A stretch of DNA of 64,000 nt from Apteryx mantelli (GCF_036417845.1 NC_089980.1:134132516-134196515); one strand, 5' to 3'. Shown: positions 11,275-22,690, counted from the stretch's first letter. Translations and numbers: made by a program. The notes: generated by a model not told the origin, from the letters alone.

Positions 11275-14200
11275 CTAATTGCCCTCACTTTCACTCGGCT
11301 CCTGCTCCCTGCTCATGCCTTCATAATTGTCCTCACTTCCACTCGGCTCCTGCTCCCTGCTCGTGCCTTCATAATTGCCGTCAGTTTCACTCATCTCCTG
11401 CTCCCTGCTCGTGCCTTCGTAGTTGCCCTCACTTTTGCTCGGCTCCTGCTCCCTGCTTGTGCCTTCAAAGCGGTTGTGCAAGGACAGGTCCGGCTCTGAG
11501 AACCACCTCTGCATCCTGCTGATGTCATTCATCACATTGCTCAGGGAAGGGGCAGAGACGCATTTTGGATATGGTCTGCCGAGACTGCTGCTCCTGCCGT
11601 TGGGCTGCTCCGTCTCCAATGTAGGGGTGCTGCCTTCAGCTCCCGCCTCTGGGCTGCTGCAGGCAGAACTGTCGTGCTGAGGAGCCCCTGGGTGTGCTGT
11701 GGGGAGAAGGAGCCTGTTAGGTGCTTTTTAGGTACTCTCTGAAGGTACCAGGGGACTTTCCCTGTGCAACCACACACTTTGCCAAATGCAACCTTCCTGC
11801 CGACGAGCTAGAGGAGAAGTTAAGGAGGCAGAGAGGGCAATGTCCTGCGAGAGTGCAGTTCTAGGCCATAGTCAGCAGCTAGGGGAGGAGCAGAGCTGTG
11901 CAGACGTTTACCATCTGGCACGGGGGTTGTTTTGTGAGTGTTGTCCTTCCGAGCTCCTGGAAAGCGTTCCAGGAGGCAAACACTGCAATACCATATTAAA
12001 CCCTCTGCACCTCTCTGCATGGCCACAGATGTCTTCCGACATGCAGTGAAAGAATGCAAAGCAGCAGCCCTGGCCGGGGACAATCATCAGTGCATCCTCC
12101 TACCTGTGGAGCTGTGTGTGCGCTCCGGTGACTCCTCGGCCGAGGGGCTGAAGGGCAAGGCGATGTGCTCCCCAAATATTGCTCGGCAGTTGTCTATTAG
12201 GAACTCGACCAGTGCTGTCACCTGCCCACAGAAAACCACGGATTTAGAGATTTGCCTGTGCCGCTGCAGAGAGTGCCGGTGAGGGGTGCCCCCAGCGTTC
12301 AGAGGTGCTGCTTTGGTGAGCTTTTGCAAGGGCAGGGGTCTCTGTGGGCATGGCGCAGAGCTGCCCCCAAGGCGGTAGCGAGGGGGTGAATTCAAGAGAC
12401 CTTGTCATTGCGCTCCTTTTGCACTGCCAGCGGGAGCCCGTTGTCCGTGCCGGGGCTCAGCAGGTTTGGCCCCACGCAGATGGCCAGGTTGCTGGCGTCC
12501 ATCCTGCTGGTCTCCACGTTTTCGCTGATGTGGTGGAGCACAGCAAGCAAGCGCTGGAGCAAGAGGAGGTTTGCTCTTGGCAGGTTGTCAGCCACCCTGG
12601 GGAACACAAACAAAACATAACATTAATGCAGGGTGCAGGAGCTGCTCCTTCTTCATTGGAGTAAGTTTCATTTCAGCTCACAAGAAATCCTGCTTCCTCA
12701 TGTTTTGTAGAGCAATCTTAAACACCTTGAGGAAATGTTATTGCCAGAGAAGTGTTTTTCTGTGCCACTTGCCCTCAAAACCAACCCCCCCAGCAGCAAT
12801 AGCAAGCTGACAGAAACGACAGGTTTTTACATGAGACTCCCAATATCCAGAGAAGTCCCTGGCCTCTCTCAGCCCCTCCAGAATGGTGGCACTGGTTACA
12901 AAACTCACCGTTTCAGTTCATCAGTTTTCTCCTGCTGGCTTGGCTTCTCCAGCGCTAGCATCCACTCGTCATAGAGGTTGTCCGAGAGGAGTTTGGAAGG
13001 GATATTTCGGAGGAAGTCCTGCAAGGCCAAGGAACTTAGATGAGGCTCTGGACACTACCAGTGAGCAGAGGGGGAGCATCCTCATGACTTGGGCTCCCTT
13101 GGAGGCAGGTTGCTTTGAGCTGCCTGCTCCCAAAGGTGCTCCTGAGCACTGAGAGTGCAGGGGGCTGCGTGAGTACGTGCCAAGTGCAGTGGTGTGAGTG
13201 CAGGAGCAGGAGCCAGCTCGTATCTGAGCCTTTGGTCTGGCCCTGCATCTCAGTAGTCCTCAGTGAGGAGGAGGTGGAGGAAGTGAGTTTGCCATGGGCA
13301 TGCAGGGAATCCGGGGCGGAACTAGGGGAACTGAAAATCCAGTTGAGAAGAAAAATGCCCAACTGTGCTCAGCCTGAACCCCTGAGTTTGGCTTCAGTAG
13401 GGTTTTAGCTTTGAGTGCCACTGAGGTCAATGTGGGCACTCAGGTGGGCCCTTGCAGGTTAGCCACGTGCTCTGAGAGCTAAAAGTCAGAGGACTTCACC
13501 TTCAGCACCACTGCCAAGAGGTGCACAGGTTTGCTGTCCAGGTCAGCGTTCTCGCCCTGGTTCAGGACCTCCTTCAGCTCCTTGCGGGCCTTCTCGCTGG
13601 CCGCTCTCCTGAAGATCCCCTCAGTGGCAGGCCCTTTCTCGTACAATAGAGCCAGGAGATCCTGCAGGAAGAAAGGGACAGTTTTGTTCTTGCAGGCACA
13701 CTCTGCTTTACTTGGCTTAGTAGCTCCTTCTTGTTCCACACAGATTGCACTGGCAGGAACCTGCTATTTCCTATATGCACCCTCTTTTTGCCCTGGGGAA
13801 CCCCCCTGACTTCAGTGGAGTCCTCAAGCCACCATGTTCGAATCCCCTCCTTCCCAAGCCAGCCTCGATGCCTGGCAGAGATTGCTTGCAAGAGAGAAAA
13901 GCCTCTGTGCTGGAAAAGCCAGCTCTGCGGGGAAACTCTCACAAGAGCATCTTTCACCCAACGATAACGTTCAGCTACTTGTCCTTGTCAGTCCACGGCT
14001 GAAGCCCTGGATGCTTCTGCTGCTGAAAGATTCCTTCAGATGACTTCTGTCACACCACAGACATGCACAAGGGCTGGGCATGCGGCCTCGCACGAGCAGC
14101 CAGGATGCCTCCGTCCCCAGGCTTGCTTACCTGCACTGGCTGGGGCAGGCCACCATCCTCCCCGCAGACCACTGCCAGAGGCTGGCCAAAGAGAGCCGCC

Positions 14201-16768
14201 CTGGGGCCAGAGTCGAGCTGCCCTGGGCGGTCCCCGCTGGCAGAGGCTCCTCGCCGAGCAAGTGGCCAAGATATCAGCGGCCTTCTTGCCTTCGCTCCCT
14301 CTGCTGCAAGCAAAAGCAAAGCCAAACTCAGTGTAGAAGATGTGGCGGAGAGAGCCGGACGGTGCCGCTTGTGTGTGTGCGGCGCCCTGTGCTGCAGGGT
14401 CTCCTCCAGCTTGTGCAGAGGCGCAGAGGTTTTGCATGGTGGGAGGGAACAAGCAGCGTGTCAGAAGGCAGCTGCTCCGTCTCTTTCTCAGACTCACCAG
14501 GCAAGTGGCCAAGGCCCTCTTGCACGTCGGGAGGGTCCGAGCGGGGGCATTTCTTGGCGTCAGCCTGCTGCGAGAAACGGGTGAAGGTCACAGAGGTGCC
14601 CCTCAGCAGCCGGGGCCGCGAGGGAGTTGCTGCAGTGACGCAGGCATCTGCGCGAGGCTCCCGGGCAAAGCGGAGGGCGCCCAAGGGCTGCGGAGGAGAG
14701 GCCGGAGGTGCGGGCCCGACGCTGCCCCTCTGTGCCACGGGGGCTGTGGCAAAGGCTCCTGCGCAGCCAGCGCCCCCGAAGCGGCCCTGCAGCCCGCAGC
14801 CCCCGCACGGCTGGAGGCTGCTGCTTCGGTGCCCAGCAGCCCCAGCGCGGCACGAGGGCTCTGCCCGTGGCCGCGGGGACGGTGCGCCCTGCCGCGCTCT
14901 GCCTGGCACGAGGCATTTGCTGCCTTTGCCCGCCCCGGGGAGCCGCCCCAGGGGCTGAGCTAGCGCGCGTGCACAGGCAGCGCGGGCAGGGAAAGGGAGC
15001 CCTGCTCACCTCTGCCGAGATCAGCGTCTCCACGGTCGCCGCCGTCAGCGACACCTCCTAGGCGAGAGAGCAGAGAGGCGCCGTGAGGAACTGGCCAGCT
15101 TTGGGCGCCTTTGGGGAAGCCGAGGCGCTGTCGGGGCGCGGCGGGCGGCGTGAGGACACTTACGGGACGGCAGAAGCCGACGAGCTCGGTGAGGAGGCGC
15201 AGGGAGGGCAGTCGGGTGAGCCTGGCTCCCGGGGCTCCTGGGCTCTGCCTGTGCACAGGGAAGGGCACGCCAAGAGCTCTGTCAGCGCCAGCCCTCGCTG
15301 CTCTCTGCTGCCAGCCAGCCCCGCGCTGCCGAGGGACCCCCAAGCCCGAGAGCCTGCGGCAGCGCTGGCTGGGAGCAGCGCTCTGCGCCGCCCTGCCTGC
15401 TGCTGCCCACGGGCCTCCTCCTCGTGGGGACGGACGGCAGCGGCTCGGGGTGCCCGCGCCTGCCGGCGAGGAGCTGCGGTGACAGCTCCTGGGCTCGGTG
15501 GCGACTGCGACCGCGAGGCTGAGCAAGTCCCGCCGCTGTGCCCAGGAGCTGCCCTGGGCGGCGGGTGCCCCTTTCCCCAGCGACGTTCCGGTGTTTCTGC
15601 GTGCAGCTCCGCCTGGAGCACTCGCCCGCTCTCAGCCCTACGGCGGCACGCGGAGTTCCCCGGCAGAGCTTACCGGAGCATCGTGTCCAGCCAGAGCTGC
15701 TTCACCTCCTGCGACCTGCAGCGCAAAGGAGAAGCGGCCTCAGCCCACGCTGCTGCTGCTGCTGCTGCTCGTCCTCCGTGGGACAGAGCTGGCCCCGAAC
15801 AGCTCTCGCCCCCGTGGGCAGAGTGCCAGGGCCAGGGCTGAGCCGTGCGGGGCAGGAGAGGGGCTCGCGCAGGGCCCTGGCAGGTGTCGCCCAGACTCAC
15901 CCAAAAGTGACCACGCAGAGGTCGCTGGGCCAGACGAGGATGAGGGTGCGGCTGCACTTGAGGCCGAAGACCTCCTCCTCCTCCTGCTCCTGCTCCTCGT
16001 CCTCAGGCCTGGCCGCGGCTGCCTCCTCGCTGCACAGCACCCAGAGCTCGCTGAGCCGCACGCGGTGCTGCAGGCGGAAAGTGGGGCCGCATCTGCCGGG
16101 AGGAAGAGCAGGGACTCATCTGTGGGTGTTTGCCGTGGGGGCAACCCCAGCTGTCCCCCATGGCAGAGCCATTTCCAGGGGCAGAGCCATGGGAATGGTG
16201 GCCCTGAGCCGCAGGCAGCAGCAATGAGCCTCCTTCGCAGCACACACGCAGAGGACTTTGGAGAAGTCGCTGCTGGGCAATGATAGCAGCGGGATGCTTG
16301 GTGAAGGCTTGCAGATGAGAAGGACAAGAGCAGGAGCCTGTCCTGTTCTCCTTGCACCTCCCCTCATTAAAGACATGCTTTGTGCATTCATGGATCCCGC
16401 AGGACCCCTTGGGGCGAGGAATGTGCCTGGGGACGGGTGGTGGAGGCCGAGGCGGTGTCGGGGAGGAAGGAGGGCTGCGATGGCTGCTCTTACTTGAAGC
16501 TGGCGATGGCGACCGCGTGGGGGAAGAGCAGCAGGTGCCTGCGGCGCGTGCGCTGGTGCCGCGTCACCTGCGCACGGAGGGCGAGCAGGAGCTGGGGGCT
16601 GCTGCTGGAGACGAAGGCGCCGAGCGGCGGCGGGGGCCGGGAGGCTGCGCGGCCCCAGAGGCGGCGGCGGGCGCCAGGAGGCGCGGGGCCGGGGGCCCCG
16701 GGCTGTGCCCGCGTGCCGGCAGCGGGGCCGGCAGCGCCCCGGGCGCCGCAGCAGCTGGCCTGGCCCAT
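11275..16768 (-). CDS. TAGAP-like: TAGAP-like Rho GTPase-activating protein, copy B (complete)
   Basis: Twelve exons join in phase: 16494-16768, 15901-16092, 15674-15715, 15164-15221, 15010-15057, 14498-14564, 14131-14303, 13500-13661, 12909-13018, 12401-12596, 12104-12221 and 11275-11696, giving 620 residues. The start MGQASCC has a good Kozak context and could be acylated at G2/C6/C7. Residues about 45-170 form a PH domain (RLQHRVRLSELW, LILVWPSDLCVVTF, QLWLDTML), close to ARHGAP20. The linker SLTAATVETLISAE matches the start of human TAGAP (NMETLIE). RhoGAP covers about 270-465, with arginine finger R303 in EGIFRR, K339 in LKDFLRNIP, and SNLAICVGPN. The tail has WFSEPDL, then four 16-residue repeats (EGTSREQEPS...), and stops at SEGN. 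It is shorter than mammalian TAGAP, which continues several hundred residues. Function is inferred: GTP hydrolysis on Rho-type GTPases, probably in lymphocytes. Confidence 0.87.
11278..11466 (-). repeat. 48-bp coding minisatellite, 4 copies (gene B, exon 12)
   Basis: Encodes 16-residue units of the form EGTSREQEPSxSEGNY. Copies differ by substitutions that keep the frame. It matches the region of human TAGAP around TKSEGDFPV, which has a single copy. Confidence 0.93.
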
Positions 16769-16950
16769 GGCGCCGAGGCCGGGCGGACGGCTGCGGTGCG
16801 GCCGTGTCCCGCGCCTGCGTGAGGCTGGAAGCGCGTCCCTGTGCCGAGCAGTGCTGCCGGGCTGGGAGTCACCTCCGCCTGTGCTGCGCCGTGCTGGCAC
16901 AGTGCCCACCCGGGGTACACGCTGCTGGCCGTGGCCAGGTCGCCGCGGTG
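14131..16950. promoter_or_regulatory. CpG-rich block over exons 1-7 of gene B
   Basis: Dense CpG from intron 7 to the region just upstream of the ATG at 16768, ending at the CR1 relic at 16984. It is the likely promoter region of copy B. No TATA box is seen. Confidence 0.5.
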
Positions 16951-16983
16951 CCGCCGCGGCACATTGTGATGCACCAGCTGGGC

Positions 16984-17242
16984 CCACAAAGGTGCATTGC
17001 TGGCTCGTGGTCAGCTTGTTGCCCACCAGGTCCTTTTCTGCCAAGCTGCTTTCCAGCAGCTTGGCCCCCAGCCCATCCTGGTGTTCTTCCTCCCCAGGGG
17101 CAGAACTTTGTGCTTCCTTTTGTTGAACTTCAGGAGGTTCCTCTGCCCGTTTCTCCAGCCTGTCGAGGTCCCTCTGAATGGCAGCACAGCCCTCTGGGGT
17201 GTCAGCCCCTCCTCCTAGTTTTGTATCATCAGCAAACTTGTT
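16984..17242 (-). mobile_element. CR1 relic, reverse-transcriptase segment
   Basis: Same insertion as 4839-5097, from the FADD region to AEKDLG. The exon 1 frame stays open upstream into this relic, to a possible ATG at 17044. Confidence 0.8.
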
Positions 17243-18312
17243 GTTAGAAAGTTGCAGAGCAAGGACTTGTCTCCCTTCTGGTGTGCCGTGGGTCTGTCAA
17301 GATGCCTAGGAGCCAGAAGCAGCCGGCTTTTGTAGTGTCATGAGAATCTCCTGGCTTTAGGAGATGCTCCCTGGCTGTGGGCTCTCAGGCTGTGAGATGA
17401 TTTTATCCATGGTGAAGCAGGTGTGAAGGCATCACCATTTAGTCAGAGAAGATGTGCACCTGCCATTTCCTCCAGCACCTGGGAGTTCTCTAACTCCCGA
17501 ATGACATCTTGAAATACAATATAAGGCTGAGGCAATGGCAGGGGTGAGGAGGAGGAGGAGGGGAGAAAAAAGAGGACTATTACATGTGCTCAGTTACCAA
17601 AAACACCATGGCACTGGCCTAACCCTTGTTTTTCCCCCATGCTGGATGCTGCAAAGAGCTCTGCGTGGTAGTTAACGCAGGCTTTGCCAGTGACCACATG
17701 TGCTGCCCAGGAGGTTGTTTTCCAGCAGCTTTTACAGAGAGGTGGAAATGCTGGTTCTGCCTTGCCTGTTCAGTGAGACTCAGGATGGGTCTCGGTGAGC
17801 TGGTGTGTGACAGGGTGCTGAGAGGCAGGAGGGTTGGGGGGAGCCTGGCACCACGTTCACTCAGCTGCACAGGATTGCTGGGGCCCGAGCGGGGCTGTTG
17901 CAGGCTTGGGAGTCCCTGCGCCAAGGTGACCCTGTGCAAACTGGCTGCGTTCAACTTCCGCCATCCAAACTTTCTGCAGCCTTTCATAACTGAGAAAGGA
18001 AGGAGGCTTTGAAGGAGCCATTTTTAAGGAATGCAGCGTTGAACTGTTGAAGAAGGACGTCAGTGGGCGTATTGCCTTCCCCGAACATTGCCTTGTGTTT
18101 GGAGAGGAGCCTGGCTGCTTCTGAACTTACAGGCACACTTGCTTGTTGTACTGCTCCACACTTTTGTGAAATTGGGATGAAGTTTGGTTCTCCGTGGTGC
18201 TGAGAGGCAATCTGAGGGTGCAGTTCTAACACTTTTGGACTACCGAGATGGGATTTAAGCTCTTGGTCTTGGAAGTAACTCTCCCTGAACCAACAGACTG
18301 TTATCTTCAAGC
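17243..18312. other. No gene recognised (upstream of gene B)
   Basis: Counterpart of 5098-6170. It has a GAGGAGGAGG run near 17545-17560 whose length differs between units, and no supported gene. Confidence 0.5.
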
Positions 18313-18477
18313 AGGAATCACAGAACTGTAGAATGATCTAGGTTGAAAGGGATTCTGGAGGTCTCTGCTCTAACCCCCCAACTCAAAGCAGAGGCAAATG
18401 CAAAGTTAGGTCAGATTGCTCAGGACCTCATGCTGCCTAGTTCTGAAAATCTGCTGGCTCATGAAAGCAGAGAGCTC
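18313..18477 (-). mobile_element. CR1 relic, 3' end
   Basis: Same insertion as 6171-6335: the reverse complement of a CR1 3' end beginning at AATCACAGAA. Confidence 0.7.
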
Positions 18478-20079
18478 ATCGCCTGGCAGATATGCCGTGA
18501 AAGCGCCCCGCTGAACTAGATTCACGTGTCACCTCAGGGCCAGTGTAATAAACCACTGTGCAAGATTCAATGGGAGAGAAGAGTGATACTTGTTCCCAGA
18601 ACTCACCAAACCAACTGACTTGAACCATTCCCACAGGCGGGGACAGTTGCAGCAGTACAGAAATAGCACTCCCTGTGCCTGTCCTTTGCCCACAAAACCT
18701 CTCGGCCTTCTGCAGCCAGGCAGGGACCACAGGGCTTGACCAAGCCGAACACCTGCTCTTGGACAGAGCCATTGGATGTGGAGCAGGTGGGCAAAGCCCT
18801 GAGGGAGAGTCAAGAAGCCTCCAGCAGCCCTGGGAAGGGCTGAGGCAAGGAGGGCACGACTCTCCTGTGTGTGCACCAAAGAACCCAGGGCACACAGCGG
18901 GCACAGAGGCAGCGAGAGGGAAGAAGCGTGAGATGGGCAGAGCGGCGTGAGAGGGCTCCTTGGGCAAAGCAGCCCATGACACGTGCTCTCTCCACCCGTG
19001 CGGGAGCTCAGCACAGAGCTGGGCAGAGGGCCTTTCTCCCACCCACGGCCCCCACGCTGCCCTGCCACCATGAGCACAGCCACCCTCCCCTCCCAGCACA
19101 GCCCAGGACCGGAGAGCTCTCTTGCGGGCTCTGCTTGGCTCTGTGTGCAGTGCTGTGCTGCTGAGAGGGCTCCGGCAGGGCCTTGTGAGGGGCTGGTCCA
19201 CGCTGAGCAAGACAGCAGAGGTGAAGAGCTGGCCCAGGCAGGAGGAGCCAGCTTCTCGGAGCAGAGGGCTGGGCACCCATGGGCGCCTTCAAAGCAGAGC
19301 AGCGGCAGCTGCTGCTCACTCCCCGCGCTGAGGGACAAGTGTCCTTCAGCTCCGTGGTGCTGGGCGTGCAGGAAAGTGGTGTAATAAAGCTGCGTTTGAG
19401 AGCTTATGGAAGGGCAGGCTGACAGTCATTCACAAAACTCAGCCTGAAGCAAGCGGAGGGGACCCGCTCCCGCTCATTCCCACCACAATTTCACTCCCCC
19501 TCAATCTCCTCCCTGCAGCCCTGCAAACACCCCGATGGGGGTGTCCAGGGTGCCTGGCCAGGCTCACCGGTGCGCACAGAAGAGGAGATGCTTCCTGTTC
19601 CTTGCTTCCTGACAAAATGCAACTTTGCCCAGCTTTTTCTGTCACCAGACAGGTGTTGTGTAAGTAGGTCACTGCAGTATTGCTTTGTGTTATATCAAAA
19701 TAAGAGTGTAGCATGTTTAACATACACCAATGTTGCATTGGGTTGGATCAAAACATGCATGGATATTAGATAAAGGGCAGCACAAGCTGTTACCTTCCCT
19801 ATGCAATTAAAATTTAACCAAATCCTTGCTGGCTTTGGGATGTAGCCCATCATAGATTGCAAACATTTGTTTTATACATACAGAAATGCCACAGCTGGGA
19901 AGCTAAAAAAGAGACAGAAAGGTGGCACAGCTTTGGCACCCCCAGGCAGCTTGGAGCGTGTGGTGTGACTTGTGTCCAAATCGTGTGCCCTAAAATGACT
20001 TTGGCAAAGTACAAAAATAAAATTCCAACTCGCAATGCACACTAATTGACTGTTTAAGCACGACCTCAACTCCAGGATT
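18478..20079. other. No gene recognised; possible 3' ends and one small open frame
   Basis: Contains two plus-strand AATAAA sites (about 18548 and 19383). Minus-strand open frames of 266-269 codons over 18476-19338 have no family resemblance and overlap each other, so I do not call them. The part from about 19400 to 20079 is AT-richer, with no feature seen. Confidence 0.4.
19070..19384 (+). CDS. Candidate small protein, unrecognised (104 residues)
   Basis: An ATG in a very good Kozak setting (GCCACCATGA) opens a 104-codon frame whose TAA overlaps an AATAAA. The frame is intact in B, C and D and missing from A because of the deletion. The protein is rich in Ala, Ser, Cys and Pro (MSTATLPSQHSPGPE at the start), with no signal peptide, membrane segment or motif I know. 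It could be a coding last exon, part of a 3' UTR, or chance. The near identity of the units means conservation says little. Confidence 0.2.
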   Translation: MSTATLPSQHSPGPESSLAGSAWLCVQCCAAERAPAGPCEGLVHAEQDSRGEELAQAGGASFSEQRAGHPWAPSKQSSGSCCSLPALRDKCPSAPWCWACRKVV

Positions 20080-20740
20080 TAGATGAGGCTTTACTTCTCT
20101 TTTGACAGGAATTCTTGTAGCTACTGACACAAACCTCTTATCTGTGGGACTTGGCGTGGGGGTTTGTCACTTATTTAGGTGACTTACAACTTCCCGCTAA
20201 CAGGATCCCGACTCAGAGGAATTGAGAGATTCGTTCTTGTGTAGCAGTGGTTTCAGTAGTCCGTTACATCTTTCTGCCATCCCACTACTTTGAGGTCGAT
20301 GAGGAAGGTGCAAAGTCCATATACACTGTTACTTCTTTCAGCTCCTGGAGGGATGTATTTCCAGCCTTCAGGTGTTTGCTCTAAGGGACTGATCTACTTG
20401 TCAGGTTTCCCAGAGTAGTTGACCTTCCCCGAGACTAGCAACCTGTTCTCCTTTTGACACGTACTGTACCACTGCTTGACAAAAAAAGGACATGAGTCTA
20501 CAGTGTGTTTGGCCAATGATTTTGTCACAGGCCATCGTCTCCTTGCAGCCTGTTGAAATAACTGCGAACTCGCGGTGTGCCCTGGCCATCCGTGTAACCA
20601 CTTCCCCAGCCATTCTGCCTCCAGATTGTATCATACATTTATTCTAGCCAGATGATCAGCCATCTGATCCCACTTTTCCCCAGGGTTTTTAGGTGGTTGG
20701 TGGGCGGAGGCATGACCCATTGATATGTTCTTCAATTGAG
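20080..20740 (-). mobile_element. Endogenous retrovirus fossil, ERV-L-like integrase region
   Basis: A fragment of about 0.66 kb on the minus strand. A retroviral integrase core motif reads HRPQSSGMAERCNGLLKPLL, and the NGLLK text favours the ERV-L (class III) group. No LTR or other part is seen. It is broken, with several breaks, and clearly old. It is shared by units B, C and D and absent from A through the larger deletion. Confidence 0.65.
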
Positions 20741-21389
20741 CTACATCCAAACTCTTTTCCTGGGTCTGCTTTTCCCCATACGTCTCTACCATTTTATTGC
20801 CACTTGTTTCTCAGCCCGTTCTGCAACGCCAGGGTGGCACCAGCCCAAACAGCATAGGAGTCCGGACAGACTCAAGGCTCCTTGCTCCACAGTGGCAGGG
20901 CCAGGCACAGGGATGCCGCAAGGGAGGAGAGTGCCTCAGAGCAGGGCACAGCGCTGGGCACAGGCAGGGGGCCAGGTCCCCTCCTGCAGCACAACCTGAG
21001 GTGGGCACTGGGAAGGGACTGGCAGCGGCGGAGCTCTCTCCCTGAGATGGTGATGGGCGTCATTAAAAACAGACAGCCTGTGAGCTCAGCCCACCCCACA
21101 GCTGGGCACCACAGCTCCAGATATCCTGCCCTGGATCCAAGCTTGCATTGGTGATGAATCAGAGCTTGGAAAGGTAAGATGTCCCGCCAACACACCGGTG
21201 TGTCTGAGGGGCTGGGGGTCAGTGGCAGCCCTTGCTGCGCAGCCCTCTCCCCATGGGTGAGAAGGGGTAGCCGTGATGGATTCAGGAAAGATGGCCAAGG
21301 GGAGAGATCATCTTTCCCCACCTTCACTGCCAACCCTCCCTGGCAGCCCACGGAAAGACCCCCGGGGGCACCAGGCTGGCCAGGGGCTG
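20741..21389. other. No gene recognised
   Basis: GC-rich after about 20820. Small length differences between units fall near 20890-20960. No family match is seen on either strand. Confidence 0.4.
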
Positions 21390-21462
21390 GGGCCAGTGGC
21401 GCAATGGATAACATGCCTGACTATGGATCAGGAGACTGCAGGTTTAACTCCTGCCTGGCTTG
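21390..21462 (+). tRNA. tRNA-Arg-like gene with ATG anticodon (structure intact)
   Basis: A 73-nt match to tRNA-Arg-ACG. The anticodon stem (CCTGA/TCAGG) and T stem (GCAGG/CCTGC) pair fully, and the acceptor stem is nearly complete. The anticodon is ATG instead of ACG (loop CTATGGA), a CpG-type change. Arginine identity depends on C at position 35, here T, so normal charging is doubtful. The call is a tRNA-like gene, possibly a pseudogene. Confidence 0.6.
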
Positions 21463-21851
21463 ACCTTTTCCTCATCCCAACCTGGCAATGGTGGACAGCA
21501 CAGTGATGGTGTCTGGTGCCCTGGTTCCTCCTTGGTGGCAACCATTGCCTGGTGTTTCTCCCAACTCGCTGGTAGAGACCTCCGTGCTGATAAGGAAGGA
21601 AGAACTGGCTGGGGATGTGCAGGCTTTGGGTGCAGGGAGCCTTTTCAGGGTTGATCTGCAAATCCTGAGAGGAGTGGGGAAGATGAGTAGCAGAATGACA
21701 AGCCAGGACTTGAGGAGAGCTGAGCTGGGCTTAGTCGAGGGGCAATGACTGAACAGGGGGCTCTTGTCTGTGCCCCAGCACAAAAAGGGCAGGCCAGTGG
21801 CCATGCAGAAAGCAGGTGCCACCACCACCATTGCTGTGGGCAGAAACGGGC

Positions 21852-21928
21852 TGAGCCACACAGGAACGAGCCTGCACCCTCCTGATGCATGGTCAGCTTG
21901 GTTGGCTCTTGCACCAGCGGCCTTGGCC
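21852..21928 (-). pseudogene. tRNA-Arg-derived sequence, badly decayed
   Basis: The minus strand keeps GCTGGTGCAA, CATCAGGAGGGTGCAGGCTCG and a tail (ACAGCAATGGTGGTGGTGGC, then CCTGCTTTC) that recalls the tail of the minus-strand tRNA-Arg copies. The stems are mostly lost. Confidence 0.55.
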
Positions 21929-22690
21929 CCCAAACAGCCTGGCACCCCCAGCAGCAGGGCTTCCTGTGACTCACCAGAACAGGCTGGAGGTGAAGGGTAG
22001 CACAGATTTGCCTTTAATCACCTGACCTTGCCTGGGACAGCTTTCCCCTCTCCGACAACTTTGCTCCTTCTGGGTCCCAATGTCTTGGGAGAAGCAGTTC
22101 CCGGAACATGCCACCTCGCTGAAATAAGGCAGGACAGCAAGGGTAGGGGTGAGAAATGCAATGCAGAGGCCCCTGAGGGAGACCGTCCATCTGTCCCCCC
22201 CGGGGTCATGGCACACTCTAGCACTGCACAGCACAGCACTACGGGGCCAGTGCCAGAGGAAAGAGGGTGCTGAGCAAGGTGTGTCCCCTGAGGGGCAGGT
22301 GCGGTGGCTGCCCAACACGTCCTGGGGAGAGACTCCACTCACCTGGCAGATGCCCAGTGCCCGCCTCAGGCCCTGTGGCAGATGTGGACACTCCTCCCTT
22401 TTGCATGGCCTGACCCAGGACACCATCATCCCCCCTTCTTCAGCTTTGCCCATGTACGCTGAGCCCTCACTGTCTCTCTGCACCTCAGCCCCACCCCGCC
22501 CTGCACATTCATCCTGCAGCCTGGACTGCACTCTACAGCCAGAACTTGTCCACCCCCTCTTCACAGGGTGCCCCCATCCTCTCCACCTCCCGTGGCCCTG
22601 CTATGAGGGCACCCCTGTGTGATCCCATGCAGAGCACATCCCCAATGCCCACACCACGGTCCATGCCCGGGTGCTGTGCCCCTCTGCCCA
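21929..22690. other. No gene recognised; splice-like signals on minus strand
   Basis: The minus strand shows an AG-flanked stretch ending in GTGAGT at about 22338 (frame PHLPQGLRRALGICQ) and another ending at about 22019 (frame MFRELL.QDIGTQKEQSC). They are not recognised, and units C and D have a 1-bp difference at about 22091 that changes the frame. I do not call a gene. Confidence 0.3.

Larger units (their letters stand above)
1..11822. repeat. Tandem segmental duplication, unit A (short form, left edge cut)
   Basis: Position 1 aligns with 11823, 31895 and 51789, so this is the first of four head-to-tail units. It is 11.8 kb rather than 20 kb. It lacks the block equivalent to about 19027-24096 of unit B (junction near 6885-6905) and has an empty site at about 7998 where B and C carry a CR1. 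It keeps a CR1 relic (about 8660-9460) that unit B has mostly lost. The last exon of its gene lies outside the window. Confidence 0.95.

Noticed and set aside
14371-14497. Extra coding exon between exons 6 and 7 (frame QNLCASAQAGGDPAAQ)
   Set aside because: Exon 6 joins exon 7 directly in phase and restores the human TAGAP order (linker, then SWP). The extra stretch has no clear donor.
15580-15621. Extra exon between exons 3 and 4 (frame GELHAETPERRWG)
   Set aside because: Exon 3 joins exon 4 in phase, giving MLRLTRLPSLRLL. The alternative lacks a GT donor.
18476-19338. Minus-strand frames of 266 and 269 codons
   Set aside because: Two overlapping frames of similar length with no motif or codon bias; they are rich in Pro/Ser/Cys as expected of chance frames in this composition. 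In unit A they are cut by the deletion.
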